A stretch of 64,000 bases of DNA from W0P28-013 sp051878315 (GCA_051878315.1 JBJEJW010000022.1:1-64000); one strand, 5' to 3'; shown: positions 8,005-16,604, counted from the stretch's first letter. Translations and numbers: made by a program. Notes: generated by a model not told the origin, from the letters alone.

Positions 8005-9948
8005 CTATTCTATCGTGTTGAGAACAGCGTCATCGACCACAATCTCGTATTTTTCGCGCAAGGCGGCTATCCAACGCCGTTCGAGTTCATTTTGATAATC
8101 AGCCGTTACGGCACCACGCACGTCGGTATAAACTTCCGGACCTTTTTTCAGCATTTTACCTACGACAAATACTACAGGGAAATTGTCATCGACAGTAACT
8201 TCGGCATTTTTCACGCCAAATGCCAACTTGTCAACCTGCGCATTGTCGCCTTTTTTCCACAAACCGGCTTCGGTTTTCACCGCCACTACACTATCGTTGT
8301 TAATACGAGCGTTCAGATACGAATTGACCGAATCGGACGGTAATTTGGCAATCATTTTTTTGACCACTTTGGCCGTTGCAGCATCTTTGCAATAAACGAT
8401 TCGTCCTTTGTAATGAGGCGTTTCCCACGCATAATTGTTTTTGTTGGCTGCGAAATAGGCTTCAAGCCCTTTGGTATCTTTGGCGGCTTTTTCCCACACC
8501 TCGGCATTGCTGATTTCGAACAACAAAATGCCGTCGTGATATTCCTGCATCAGATAGCGAAACTCGGGATATTTGGCTTCGAGTTGTGTATCCTCGTAAT
8601 CCAGCAGACGGTTTGCCACAAAGGCTTGTTTCTGTTCGTCGAACGATACGGCCGACAATGCTCCTCCGCGTGCCGCAAGACCGATAACCATTGCCAAATC
8701 GCGCTGCAACAAGGCCTCGTCGGCAAAGCGTGCTATCGTGTCGGTCAGTTGTTCGGCTGCGACAAAATAGGCCGAATCGGCTTGCGCATGTTGTTGTACA
8801 AAAGCAGCCACGGCATCGAAAGCGGCATTGTTTTCGACATAACGATATTCGCGTTTCAATCTATCAACCAACACTGTACGTCCCATCGAGGCGCGTTCGT
8901 CGCGTTGCATCTGACGTAAAATGTCAGGTCGTTTCGATTCGTACGGCTCCAAGCCGCGACGTTCGTGCAGTTTAATGATGTGCCACCCGAACGGCGATTT
9001 CACAGGTTGGCTGACTTCACCGACTTCTTGCAGCGCAAAAGCGGCGTTTTCAAATTCGCGTACCATGCGTCCAACTCCGAACCACGACAATTCGCCACCG
9101 CGCATGGCCGAGCCGCGGTCGTCGGACGCTTCGCGCGCCACATCGGCAAAGTCTTCTCCATTATTCAAACGTTCGGCTATTTTCAGAATTTCGTCGTGCG
9201 CTTTCTGCTGCTCGGCTTCGGGCGCATCGGCTTTGACCATTTTCATGATATGCGACACACGAATTTGTCCGTATGCCGGCCGACGATTGTGTACCTTAAT
9301 GACATGGTAGCCGTAGAACGTGCGCACCGGTGCCGAAATTTGACCCACAGGCAATGTGTACATCGCCTCTTCGAACGGATAGACCAACATACCGCCGGTA
9401 AAATAGCCCAAATAACCTTTGTTGCGCTGCACCGAAGGGTCGTCCGACATCTCGAGAGCGACGGTACCGAAATCTTCCTTTTCAAGTCGTTGACATACTT
9501 TTAGTGCCTTGTTGTAAGCAGCCAACGTGTCGGCCGGAGTCGAATTTTCAGGCAATTTTATCAGCACATGGCTTACTTCGACATCTTGTTGCAAATGTTC
9601 GTAAGCCTCGCGACACAATTTTTCCTCCATCGACATATCGGTCAAATAAGGTTTGGCTAACTGCGCACGATAGCCACGCAATTCACTGATAAACGTCGGC
9701 AGCGTATCCATGCCGCGATGTTGCGCATCGACCACTTTCAATTTGAAATTTTTGAACAACTCGACATATTCGTCCAACGATTTTTTGTCGATGGAGTTGT
9801 TCACGTTATTTTTACGATAGATGTATTCAAATTCATCTTTTGTGATAGCATTACCGTCTATCGTCATCAAAACGGTTTCCGTTTGTGCCATCACGACATT
9901 GCAAGCCAGCACGGCCGATATGAATACAATTTTTTTCAGAATTTTCAT
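8005..9948 (-). CDS. Peptidyl-prolyl isomerase with two PpiC (parvulin) domains
   Basis: 647 aa from the ATG at 9948, which begins the signal peptide (MKILKKIVFISAVLACNVVMAQ). An earlier ATG at 9981 overlaps the gpmI stop as ATGA and could be used for coupling. An N-terminal helical region (ALMTIDGNAITKDEFEYIYRK-like) is followed by two rotamase domains at about 105-205 and 215-315. The first has EVSHVLIKLPENSTPADT and GYLGYFTGG; the second has IRVSHIMKMV, RGGELSWFGVGRMV and SPFGWHIIKLHERRG. A long C-terminal region without recognised motifs follows, with another degenerate repeat near the end. PpiD/SurA-like periplasmic foldase. First of three foldase genes in the operon. Confidence 0.85.
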   Translation of the reverse strand: MKILKKIVFISAVLACNVVMAQTETVLMTIDGNAITKDEFEYIYRKNNVNNSIDKKSLDEYVELFKNFKLKVVDAQHRGMDTLPTFISELRGYRAQLAKPYLTDMSMEEKLCREAYEHLQQDVEVSHVLIKLPENSTPADTLAAYNKALKVCQRLEKEDFGTVALEMSDDPSVQRNKGYLGYFTGGMLVYPFEEAMYTLPVGQISAPVRTFYGYHVIKVHNRRPAYGQIRVSHIMKMVKADAPEAEQQKAHDEILKIAERLNNGEDFADVAREASDDRGSAMRGGELSWFGVGRMVREFENAAFALQEVGEVSQPVKSPFGWHIIKLHERRGLEPYESKRPDILRQMQRDERASMGRTVLVDRLKREYRYVENNAAFDAVAAFVQQHAQADSAYFVAAEQLTDTIARFADEALLQRDLAMVIGLAARGGALSAVSFDEQKQAFVANRLLDYEDTQLEAKYPEFRYLMQEYHDGILLFEISNAEVWEKAAKDTKGLEAYFAANKNNYAWETPHYKGRIVYCKDAATAKVVKKMIAKLPSDSVNSYLNARINNDSVVAVKTEAGLWKKGDNAQVDKLAFGVKNAEVTVDDNFPVVFVVGKMLKKGPEVYTDVRGAVTADYQNELERRWIAALREKYEIVVDDAVLNTIE

Positions 9949-9977
9949 AGCGTCATTATTTTTTTGAATTACAACAT

Positions 9978-11498
9978 TCATTTAATCAGGCATTTACCTG
10001 TCATATCTGCCGGTTGAGCGATACCCATAACATGACAGATGGACGGAGCGACATCGGCCAAGATGCCGTTTTCGACCTGCACGCCCTGTTTGTCGGTAAC
10101 GTAAATGAACGGCACCGGATTGAGCGAATGCGCCGTGTTTGGCGTACCGTCGGCGTTCAAGGCATGGTCGCAGTTGCCGTGGTCGGCTATGATTATCAGT
10201 TCGTAACCATTGCGCCGCGCTGTTTCGACCACGCTTTCGACACATTTGTCGATAGTGGTAACTGCCTTTTGTATGGCTTCGTACACGCCTGTGTGACCTA
10301 CCATATCGCCGTTGGCGAAATTGATGACCACAAAATCAAATTTCTGTTTGTTCAATTCGGCGTTCAACGCATCGGCCACTTCGTAAGCACTCATTTCGGG
10401 TTTCAAATCGTAGGTAGCCACTTTGGGCGACGGAATAAGGATGCGTTCCTCGCCATCGAACGGCTGTTCGCGACCACCATTGAAGAAAAACGTTACATGC
10501 GCGTATTTTTCCGTTTCGGCAATATGCAACTGCCGTTTACCGGCTTTCGAGAGCGTTTCGCCAAGCGTATCGACCACATTTTCTTTGTCGAACAAAATAT
10601 GTACACCTTTGAACGAAGCGTCGTAGGGCGTCATGCAGAAATATTCGAGCGGCAATGTGTGCATACCGTGTTCAGGCATATCCTGCTGCGTCAGCGCGAT
10701 GGTCAGTTCTTTGGCGCGGTCGTTGCGATAGTTGAAGAAAATGACCACATCGCCGGCCTCGATGGTTGCCACAGGCGCACCGGCCGCATCGACATGTACA
10801 ATTGGTTTGATAAACTCGTCGGTAACGTCGGCTGCATACGATTTTTCGACCGCCTCGACCATATTCGACGATGCTTCGCCTTTGCCTTCGACCAGCAAAT
10901 CGTATGCCACTTTCACGCGTTCCCAACGTTTGTCGCGGTCCATAGCGTAGTAACGCCCCACTATCGAGGCTATTTGTCCGCCGGTGGTTGCCAAATGTTG
11001 TTCCAACTGTGCAATGAAACCTTTGCCGCTGTGCGGATCGGTATCGCGACCGTCCATAAAGCAGTGTACCACATGACGGTTTCCGTATTCCTTAGCGATG
11101 TCGCACAACGTCAGCAGATGTTCCAGCGAACTATGCACGCCGCCGTCGGACACCAACCCCATGAAGTGCATCTTCGCGCCATGTTGTTTGGCATATTCGT
11201 ACGCGCGCACGATTTCTGGATTTTTCAGAATCGATTTATCGCGGCAGGCACGATTGATTTTCACCAAATCCTGATAAACGATGCGTCCGGCGCCGATGTT
11301 CAGATGGCCGACCTCGGAATTGCCCATTTGTCCGTCGGGCAAACCGACATTTTCGCCCGATGCCTGCAACTGCGAATGCGGATAGAGCGCATTCAATTTA
11401 TCCCAATAAGGTGTGGGCATTTGGCTGATGACATCGTCGCGTTGGCCATCGCCGATGCCCCAACCGTCGAGTATCATTAAAATTGCTTTTTGTGACAT
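9978..11498 (-). CDS. gpmI: 2,3-bisphosphoglycerate-independent phosphoglycerate mutase
   Basis: 506 aa, the usual length for the cofactor-independent enzyme that interconverts 3- and 2-phosphoglycerate in glycolysis. The alkaline-phosphatase-superfamily metal site is visible: LMILDGWGIG at the N terminus, GQMGNSEVGHLNIGAGR with the catalytic Ser near 65, and HCFMDGRDTDPHSG. Late metal ligands are in VVINFANGDMVGHTG and IIADHGNCDHALN. First gene of the operon, with a full consensus promoter just upstream. Its stop overlaps the possible first ATG of the foldase gene. The link between a glycolytic enzyme and the envelope genes is probably only transcriptional. Confidence 0.96.
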   Translation of the reverse strand: MSQKAILMILDGWGIGDGQRDDVISQMPTPYWDKLNALYPHSQLQASGENVGLPDGQMGNSEVGHLNIGAGRIVYQDLVKINRACRDKSILKNPEIVRAYEYAKQHGAKMHFMGLVSDGGVHSSLEHLLTLCDIAKEYGNRHVVHCFMDGRDTDPHSGKGFIAQLEQHLATTGGQIASIVGRYYAMDRDKRWERVKVAYDLLVEGKGEASSNMVEAVEKSYAADVTDEFIKPIVHVDAAGAPVATIEAGDVVIFFNYRNDRAKELTIALTQQDMPEHGMHTLPLEYFCMTPYDASFKGVHILFDKENVVDTLGETLSKAGKRQLHIAETEKYAHVTFFFNGGREQPFDGEERILIPSPKVATYDLKPEMSAYEVADALNAELNKQKFDFVVINFANGDMVGHTGVYEAIQKAVTTIDKCVESVVETARRNGYELIIIADHGNCDHALNADGTPNTAHSLNPVPFIYVTDKQGVQVENGILADVAPSICHVMGIAQPADMTGKCLIK

Positions 11499-11549
11499 AG
11501 TTTTTTATATTTTTTTGATGAATATTATTGTTCAAATCAATCCAACTTG

Positions 11550-11579
11550 CAAAGTTATGAATTTATTTCCAAACCACAA
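11550..11579 (-). promoter_or_regulatory. Promoter of the gpmI-envelope operon
   Basis: On the minus strand TTG (11577-11579), 19 bases, then TAACTTTG (11550-11557) matches the Bacteroidota housekeeping consensus TTG-N19/20-TAnnTTTG. It lies about 50 bases before the gpmI start and is the only strong promoter seen for the eight-gene run down to ~769. Confidence 0.75.
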
Positions 11580-11648
11580 AAACTACACCGTAAAAAAACA
11601 TCCCTGCTGTCTATATTTTCGGTGCTTTCATTTAGTTTGCAGCCATTT

Positions 11649-11826
11649 TTGAACCCCACCCGAAAAACTACGTTTTTCTTGTCCCCCTTTTTGAACCCCG
11701 CCCGTCGCTACGCTCCTCGTCCCCTTGGGAAGGGGACATTGCTTTTTTATTTTCTCACAGAAACTACTTTTGTGCGTGGTCTCCCCTTTATAAGGGGAGT
11801 ACGGCGATAGCCGGGTAGGGTTTCAA
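11649..11826. mobile_element. MITE-like element, 178 bp, imperfect terminal inverted repeats
   Basis: The left end reads TTGAACCCCACCCG (11649-11662). The right end, on the other strand, reads TTGAAACCCTACCCG (11812-11826), one insertion and one mismatch away. Inside are a second copy of TTGAACCCCGCCCG near 11690 and two strong palindromes, 11719-11737 (GTCCCCTT, loop GGG, AAGGGGAC) and 11781-11799 (CTCCCCTT-TAT-AAGGGGAG). No open reading frame of its own. Non-autonomous element or repeat relic; target duplication not clear. Confidence 0.5.
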
Positions 11827-11844
11827 ATAGTAGAATTAAAAAAC

Positions 11845-11905
11845 GTAGGGACGCGGAGCGCCACGTCCCTACATTATTTTCTTGACGGACGCACGCAGTG
11901 CGTCC
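11845..11905. repeat. Pair of REP-like palindromes
   Basis: 11845-11872 is GTAGGGACG, a 10-base GC-rich centre, then CGTCCCTAC. 11887-11905 is GGACGCAC-GCA-GTGCGTCC followed again by CTACA. The shared GTCCCTACA tail suggests two units of one dispersed intergenic repeat family. The rest of 11906-12040 is very GC-rich with no gene recognised. Confidence 0.55.
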
Positions 11906-12040
11906 CTACAATTTTTTGCCGGCCGCAGGCAGCCGCTATAGGCGGTAGCGCTGGGGCGGCACACGGCACGCCCCGCAGCACCGCCGCGGCTGCCCGCGGC
12001 ATGTGCCCTCCCTGCCGACGAAAACGAGGTAAAATTCCCC

Positions 12041-13102
12041 TTAAAGAACAGGGCGGACGGATCGACCGTAGTAGCGGTAGTTGTTGTACCTGTACACGCT
12101 GCCCGAGCCGAAGCCCACGTTCCACGCGAGGCCCGGGCGGCCCGAAGTGAGCGAAGTCGACCAATAGCCGCCGTCGCTGCCCGCGTCGTTCAAGTCATCG
12201 TCGTAGCGATAGCCCGCCGCAGGGAGAAAGATGGAGTTCCCGTTGATTTTACTCGTTACTTCGCGGCCGTTTACACCATTGCGGGTCGTCCACGTCCATT
12301 CACAGTTTTCGCGCAGTTCCGTCCATTCGGCATCGGTAGGCATACGCCAAGCGCCGCCCCAGTTTACGCGAGCCGCGTCTCTATCCAAAGGCAAAACAGC
12401 CGGATTGTCAGAATAAGAATAATTATCACTCGAGTACGAAGATTTTGGCGCAGTTTCTCCCCAAGCGTAGTAGTCGCCATAGCTTTCGGGTGTGGTGGCA
12501 CCTACGTTGCAGGTAGCCCATTTTACGCTCAAGCCGAGGTCAACCCACTCGTGGCCGCTTTCGTTGCCGTTCGGATTGGCGGCAAATATGGCCGTATAGG
12601 TGGCATCGCCTGTTACGGTAATGGTGCGCGGGTTGTCGGTGCTGCCATCGTCCCACTGTTGGAAATAAGATCCCGTATTCGGTGTGGCCATAATGTTAAT
12701 TTTGGCACCGGCGGGATAGTTGCCTTCGCCTTTCACCGTGCCCATCACCTCGTTGTTCGCTACCACCGTTACATAAAAGTATTGTCCGGGATCGTAGCTC
12801 GCGGCAAATATGGCCGTGTAGGTAGCATCGGCCGTTACGGAAATGGTGCGCGGGTTGTCGGTGTTGCCGTCGTGCCATTTTTGGAAACTATACCCTTCGT
12901 TGGCTGTGGCCGTGATTACAATTTCCGATCCGGCGGGATACGTTCCGGAACCGGTTACCGTACCCATCGCATCGTCCAACGACACAACCGTTACATTAAA
13001 CTTCTGTTGGTCTTTCAGATTTTGTGCATCGTCGCACGACACGAACCCTGCACTCAGCGCCGCCAACGTCAGTGCGGCAAATAAAAAATTTTTCTTTTTC
13101 AT
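12041..13102 (-). CDS. Lipoprotein with two InlB B-type repeats and a FISUMP C-terminal domain
   Basis: 353 aa. Lipoprotein signal with Cys at 23 (ALSAGFVSC), so surface or periplasmic membrane anchoring is likely. Two near-identical ~65-residue repeats at about 35-100 and 107-173 share VTVV, MGTV.G.G.YPAG, F.(K/Q)W.DG.TDNPRTI and DATYTAIFAA, typical of divergent InlB B-repeats (beta-grasp bacterial repeat). Residues ~187-353 match the Fibrobacter succinogenes major paralogous domain: HEWVDLGLSVKWATCNVGA, YYAWGETAPKSSY, WRMPTDAEWTEL, LPAAGYRYDDD, GYWSTSL, and a closing GRSVRPVL. These surface proteins are variable and often found next to short repeats, as here. Function unknown. Confidence 0.85.
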   Translation of the reverse strand: MKKKNFLFAALTLAALSAGFVSCDDAQNLKDQQKFNVTVVSLDDAMGTVTGSGTYPAGSEIVITATANEGYSFQKWHDGNTDNPRTISVTADATYTAIFAASYDPGQYFYVTVVANNEVMGTVKGEGNYPAGAKINIMATPNTGSYFQQWDDGSTDNPRTITVTGDATYTAIFAANPNGNESGHEWVDLGLSVKWATCNVGATTPESYGDYYAWGETAPKSSYSSDNYSYSDNPAVLPLDRDAARVNWGGAWRMPTDAEWTELRENCEWTWTTRNGVNGREVTSKINGNSIFLPAAGYRYDDDLNDAGSDGGYWSTSLTSGRPGLAWNVGFGSGSVYRYNNYRYYGRSVRPVL

Positions 13103-13149
13103 TGTTTTGATGTTTTAGTGTTAATAAATTTGGTTAAAATTCAAGATTT

Positions 13150-13620
13150 TCACGCCCATAAAATGCTATCGTAGCGGTAAATGTCGTCGTCGGGGGCATT
13201 TTGAAATTGTGCCTTGGCCGCATTCACCGCTTGGTTCCAAGTGGTATTCTGATTTTTTAAGTGTTCTACCACATGCGAATCCCAAATCAGCGGGTAGGCA
13301 TGCGGATTGATGATGTGGCAAATCTTCGCAATAAAACTGCGAGGATACGTGGACACGCCGGAAATCGGAATCCGAACGTCATACACAAACGTGCCGTTTT
13401 GAATATCCGCCAAATGGATGTACAGCCAATTGGCAAAAGCGGGGAACTCCGCTTTAGGAATAGTGCGCAATACATTTGCTGCTTTGCCGCACCAATAGAC
13501 GGCGTCGCTAAATTCTTGCAACGTCTTTGCCAAATCAAAGAGTTGTTTGCAACTGCGTTTCCAAGTCATAGACAGGTTAACGCTTGCTTGTTGAGTGGGT
13601 GTCAATGGTAATTGTGCCAT
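13150..13620 (-). CDS. Conserved hypothetical protein, unknown function
   Basis: 156 aa from the ATG at 13620, which is preferred because the upstream extension to 13656 lacks a better context. No signal peptide or membrane segment. Mostly helical. One recognisable feature is a segment at about 105-125 with SFIAKICHIINPHAYPLIWD, a helix-Asn-Pro-x-x-Tyr-Pro-(hydrophobic)2-D pattern also seen in various accessory or defence-associated hypothetical proteins. That is a family-level impression only. It stands alone between the FISUMP lipoprotein and a structured RNA gene, in the accessory-looking part of the window. Confidence 0.55.
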   Translation of the reverse strand: MAQLPLTPTQQASVNLSMTWKRSCKQLFDLAKTLQEFSDAVYWCGKAANVLRTIPKAEFPAFANWLYIHLADIQNGTFVYDVRIPISGVSTYPRSFIAKICHIINPHAYPLIWDSHVVEHLKNQNTTWNQAVNAAKAQFQNAPDDDIYRYDSILWA

Positions 13621-13714
13621 AACATAAAAAAAATAATCATTCTGCCTCCACTTCACTATCGGGCTATCGGCATTCTCCCATGGTTTACTTTTAGTTTCAT
13701 TCCGTTACGGACAT

Positions 13715-13763
13715 AAAAAAAGCGCAGACCTCAAGTTGCTTATTCGCAAATCGAGGCCTTCGC
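13715..13763 (-). terminator. Intrinsic terminator of the structured RNA
   Basis: Read on the minus strand, GCG..GGCCTCGATTTGC, loop GAATAA, GCAACTTGAGGTC..GCGC is followed by seven T. The stem is long with few mismatches. Confidence 0.8.
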
Positions 13764-14000
13764 ATCGCCCAACAGTTCAAATAAAACAACAAGAAACCTA
13801 CGCCGATATGATGTGCTACCAAACATGTTGGCAGCATACTATCATACCCATAGGCATCTATTGCTTACTTTGATTTTTGAACTGTTTTACGAAAGTTGCG
13901 AAGTTCCGATTTGCTCAAAACAAAGCGTCAATAAACGCTATCCAATATGTCCGAACCTACCCTGTATTTTGAGCAACATATTGCCCTCCGGCGTAGATTC
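13715..14000 (-). ncRNA. Structured non-coding RNA, ~285 nt, predicted pseudoknot
   Basis: The minus strand carries a full promoter (14005-14034), a transcript start near 13998-14000, and an intrinsic terminator (stem 13722-13763 followed by a T run, 13721-13715). In between are perfect complementary blocks: 13989-13996 with 13798-13805 (8 bp), 13967-13976 with 13911-13920 (10 bp) enclosing a hairpin 13924-13939, a long hairpin 13807-13846, and 13876-13886 with 13771-13781 (11 bp). The first and last helices cross, making a pseudoknot. No tmRNA tag, RNase P core or SRP motif is visible. It could be a known Bacteroidales RNA family (such as the Bacteroidales-1 motif) or a divergent 6S RNA; I cannot decide without covariance searches. 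Confidence 0.75.
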
Positions 14001-14004
14001 GCCA

Positions 14005-14034
14005 CAAAAATACAACAAAGTTTTGAAGTATCAA
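14005..14034 (-). promoter_or_regulatory. Promoter of the structured RNA
   Basis: Minus strand TTG (14032-14034), 19 bases, TATTTTTG (14005-14012): a perfect match to TTG-N19/20-TAnnTTTG. No open reading frame starts downstream on this strand, which is what first marks the region as an RNA gene. Confidence 0.78.
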
Positions 14035-14155
14035 GCAAAAACGACAAAAAAAATCCTACTCTAAACAAACAAGTATAAAATTAGCACACCATATTATATA
14101 TTTCCGAAACATAAAAATAAAAAACGGCATTTTACGCAAATTTTTCGATTTTTTG

Positions 14156-14186
14156 TTGGTTATTTCAAAAAATAGTGGTAATTTTG
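14156..14186 (+). promoter_or_regulatory. glnN promoter
   Basis: TTG (14156-14158), 20 bases, TAATTTTG (14179-14186), perfect consensus. Leaves a leader of roughly 70 bases before the glnN ATG at 14265. The leader is AT-rich and contains GCGGAATTTTCCGC, a 14-base palindrome at about 14229-14242 that could be an operator. Confidence 0.75.
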
Positions 14187-14264
14187 CGGTGAAAAATCAA
14201 AATTATCGCGATTAAAATCAAAAACGAGCGGAATTTTCCGCCAATACTAAAAACAAAAACCATT

Positions 14265-16460
14265 ATGAGTACCTTACGCTTTGCGGCATTGCAAGCCGCC
14301 AACGGACATCGTCCGGAGAACATCAACCTCGCCGTGCCCGACGAACGACCGGCAACATTTTTTGCACAAAACGTTTTCACACGCGAACGCATGCAGGAAT
14401 ACATCGCCGACAACATTCTCAATCAGTTGTTCGATGCTATCGACAACGGCAAACCGCTTGGTCGCGACATTGCCAACTCGGTGGCTATCGGCATGAAAAA
14501 ATGGGCAACCGAACACGGTGCCACACACTTCACACATTGGTTTCAGCCTTTGACAGGCGGTACTGCCGAAAAACACGATGCTTTCATCGACAAAACGCCC
14601 GACGGCCGCGTGCTGGAAGAATTTTCGGGTAATGTACTTTATCAGCAAGAACCCGACGCATCGAGTTTCCCGAACGGCGGCATACGCAATACGTTCGAAG
14701 CACGCGGTTATTCGGCCTGGGATCCATCGTCGCCGGCGTTCATCGTGGGCGACACGCTCTGCATACCGACCATATTTGTAGCCTACACCGGCGAAGCACT
14801 CGACTACAAAACGCCACTCATCCGCTCGGTTTCGGCACTGAATAAAGCAGCCGTCGAGGTGTGTCGCCTATTCGACCGCAACGTTTCGAAAGTGCATGTA
14901 TTTCTGGGTTGGGAACAAGAGTATTTTTTGGTTGACGAAGCATTGTACGAAGCGCGTCCCGACCTTGTGCTGACCGGCCGCACGCTGATGGGACACGACA
15001 GCGCCAAAAATCAGCAATTGGAAGACCATTATTTCGGCGCCATACCCGAACGCGTACTGAAATTTATGACCGACCTCGAAATCGAGTCGTTGAAACTCGG
15101 TGTTCCCGTCAAAACGCGCCACAACGAAGTGGCTCCAAACCAATTTGAACTTGCGCCCGTGTACGAAGAAGTGAACCTGTCGAACGACCACAACCTGCTT
15201 GTGATGTCGATAATGGAACGCGTCGCGCGTCGGCATCATTTCCGCGTACTGTTGCACGAGAAACCATTTGCCGGAGTCAACGGTTCGGGCAAACACTGCA
15301 ACTGGTCGATGGGCACCAACACCGGAGTTAATCTGCTGGCTCCCGGCAAAAACCCATACGCCAACTTGCAATTCATCACATTCCTGGTAAACATACTGAT
15401 GGCTGTACACAAACACAACGGTTTGTTGAAAGCGTCGATTTCGTCGGCTACCAACGCACACCGCCTCGGCGCAAACGAAGCGCCGCCGGCCATTATTTCG
15501 GTATTCCTCGGCAAGCAGATAACCGACGTGTTGGACAAACTCGAAAAAGCCTCGGCCGATGAAGGCATCGTCATCAACGCCAAAAAAGAGATGAAACTCG
15601 GCGTCGCCAACATTCCCGAGATTCTGCTCGACAACACCGACCGCAACCGCACATCGCCGTTCGCTTTCACAGGCAATCGGTTCGAGTTCCGCGCCGTAGG
15701 TTCTTCGGCCAACTGCGGTGGCGCCATGCTGGCACTGAACGCCGCCGTCGCCGACCAACTCATCACATTCAAACGCGACGTGGACAAACTGATGGCAGCC
15801 GGCGAACCGAAAGAACGTGCCCTATTCGCCGTGATCAAGAAAAACATTTCGGCCTGCAAAGCCATTCGTTTCGACGGAAACGGCTACAGCGACGAATGGA
15901 AAGCAGAAGCACACAAACGCGGTCTCGACTGCGAAACAAGCGTCCCGCTGATATTCGACCGTTATTTATCGCCCGACAGCGTGGCCATTTTCAAAAACAC
16001 AGGCGTACTGACCGAAGCCGAACTGCAATCGCGCTGCGAAGTAAAATGGGAAACATACGCAAAAAAAATTCAGATAGAATCGCGCGTACTCGGCGATTTG
16101 GTAATGAACCACATAGTACCCGTTGCCAACCGCTATCAGTCGATTCTGCTCGACAATATTGTGAAAGAAAAGGTTGCGTTCGGCGACGACCAATACCAAC
16201 GGTTGGCCGCGCACGAAATTCTGATTGTGAAACGCATCATCAATCATGTAGATGATATCGTACAAAAAGTGGAAGATATGACTGAGGCACGCCACACTGC
16301 CAATCGCATCGAATGTATGCGCGAAAAAGCCATCGCCTACCACGACAACATTGTACCGTTGATGGACGAAATACGCGCCCATGCCGACGCATTGGAAATG
16401 ATTGTCGATGACGAAATGTGGACACTGCCTAAATACCGTGAATTGTTATTCACACATTGA
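14265..16460 (+). CDS. glnN: Glutamine synthetase type III
   Basis: 731 aa, the long GSIII form typical of Bacteroides rather than the ~450 aa GSI. It condenses glutamate and ammonia to glutamine with ATP. GSIII features: N-terminal VFTRERMQEYI, HWFQPLTGGTAEKHDAF near 95, VFLGWEQEYFLVDE with active-site acids, TRHNEVAPNQFELAPVYE, the conserved VNGSGKHCNWS block, and SSATNAHRLGANEAPPAI. The C-terminal ~150 residues are the family-specific helical extension (NRIECMREKAIAYHDNIVPL). Monocistronic with its own promoter; the divergent structured RNA starts ~150 bases upstream. Usually controlled by nitrogen supply in this group; no known operator can be named here. Confidence 0.97.
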   Translation: MSTLRFAALQAANGHRPENINLAVPDERPATFFAQNVFTRERMQEYIADNILNQLFDAIDNGKPLGRDIANSVAIGMKKWATEHGATHFTHWFQPLTGGTAEKHDAFIDKTPDGRVLEEFSGNVLYQQEPDASSFPNGGIRNTFEARGYSAWDPSSPAFIVGDTLCIPTIFVAYTGEALDYKTPLIRSVSALNKAAVEVCRLFDRNVSKVHVFLGWEQEYFLVDEALYEARPDLVLTGRTLMGHDSAKNQQLEDHYFGAIPERVLKFMTDLEIESLKLGVPVKTRHNEVAPNQFELAPVYEEVNLSNDHNLLVMSIMERVARRHHFRVLLHEKPFAGVNGSGKHCNWSMGTNTGVNLLAPGKNPYANLQFITFLVNILMAVHKHNGLLKASISSATNAHRLGANEAPPAIISVFLGKQITDVLDKLEKASADEGIVINAKKEMKLGVANIPEILLDNTDRNRTSPFAFTGNRFEFRAVGSSANCGGAMLALNAAVADQLITFKRDVDKLMAAGEPKERALFAVIKKNISACKAIRFDGNGYSDEWKAEAHKRGLDCETSVPLIFDRYLSPDSVAIFKNTGVLTEAELQSRCEVKWETYAKKIQIESRVLGDLVMNHIVPVANRYQSILLDNIVKEKVAFGDDQYQRLAAHEILIVKRIINHVDDIVQKVEDMTEARHTANRIECMREKAIAYHDNIVPLMDEIRAHADALEMIVDDEMWTLPKYRELLFTH

Positions 16461-16541
16461 TTTTTTTCTGCAGTATTAGGTTTGTTTAGGCAGAAAAGGC
16501 GGCGAGATTGTAACTTGTCGCCTTTCGATTTTTCGGAGCAC

Positions 16542-16572
16542 TTGGTAATATGGCGCAAAATGCGTAATTTTG
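16542..16572 (+). promoter_or_regulatory. prfA promoter
   Basis: TTG (16542-16544), 20 bases, TAATTTTG (16565-16572). Perfect consensus, ~33 bases before the prfA ATG at 16605, which supports that start over the longer reading from 16482. Confidence 0.75.
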
Positions 16573-16604
16573 CAGCACATTTTTCATCATTTGCTCATTA
16601 CGCC

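Noticed and set aside
10014..11480. 488-codon open frame antisense to gpmI
   Set aside because: Covers the strongly supported gpmI in the opposite strand; no family features, no promoter, and skewed composition from codon bias of gpmI.
11649..11905. Possible CRISPR array
   Set aside because: Palindromes are few, unequal in length and not regularly spaced; no spacers or cas genes.
11874..12164. 96-codon frame overlapping the FISUMP lipoprotein end
   Set aside because: Arises from GC-rich repeat DNA; no start context or similarity.
13715..14000. tmRNA, RNase P RNA or SRP RNA
   Set aside because: No tag reading frame, no GAGGAAAGTCC-type core and no SRP tetraloop domain visible.
14868..15865. 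Long antisense frames within glnN
   Set aside because: Shadows of the glutamine synthetase gene.
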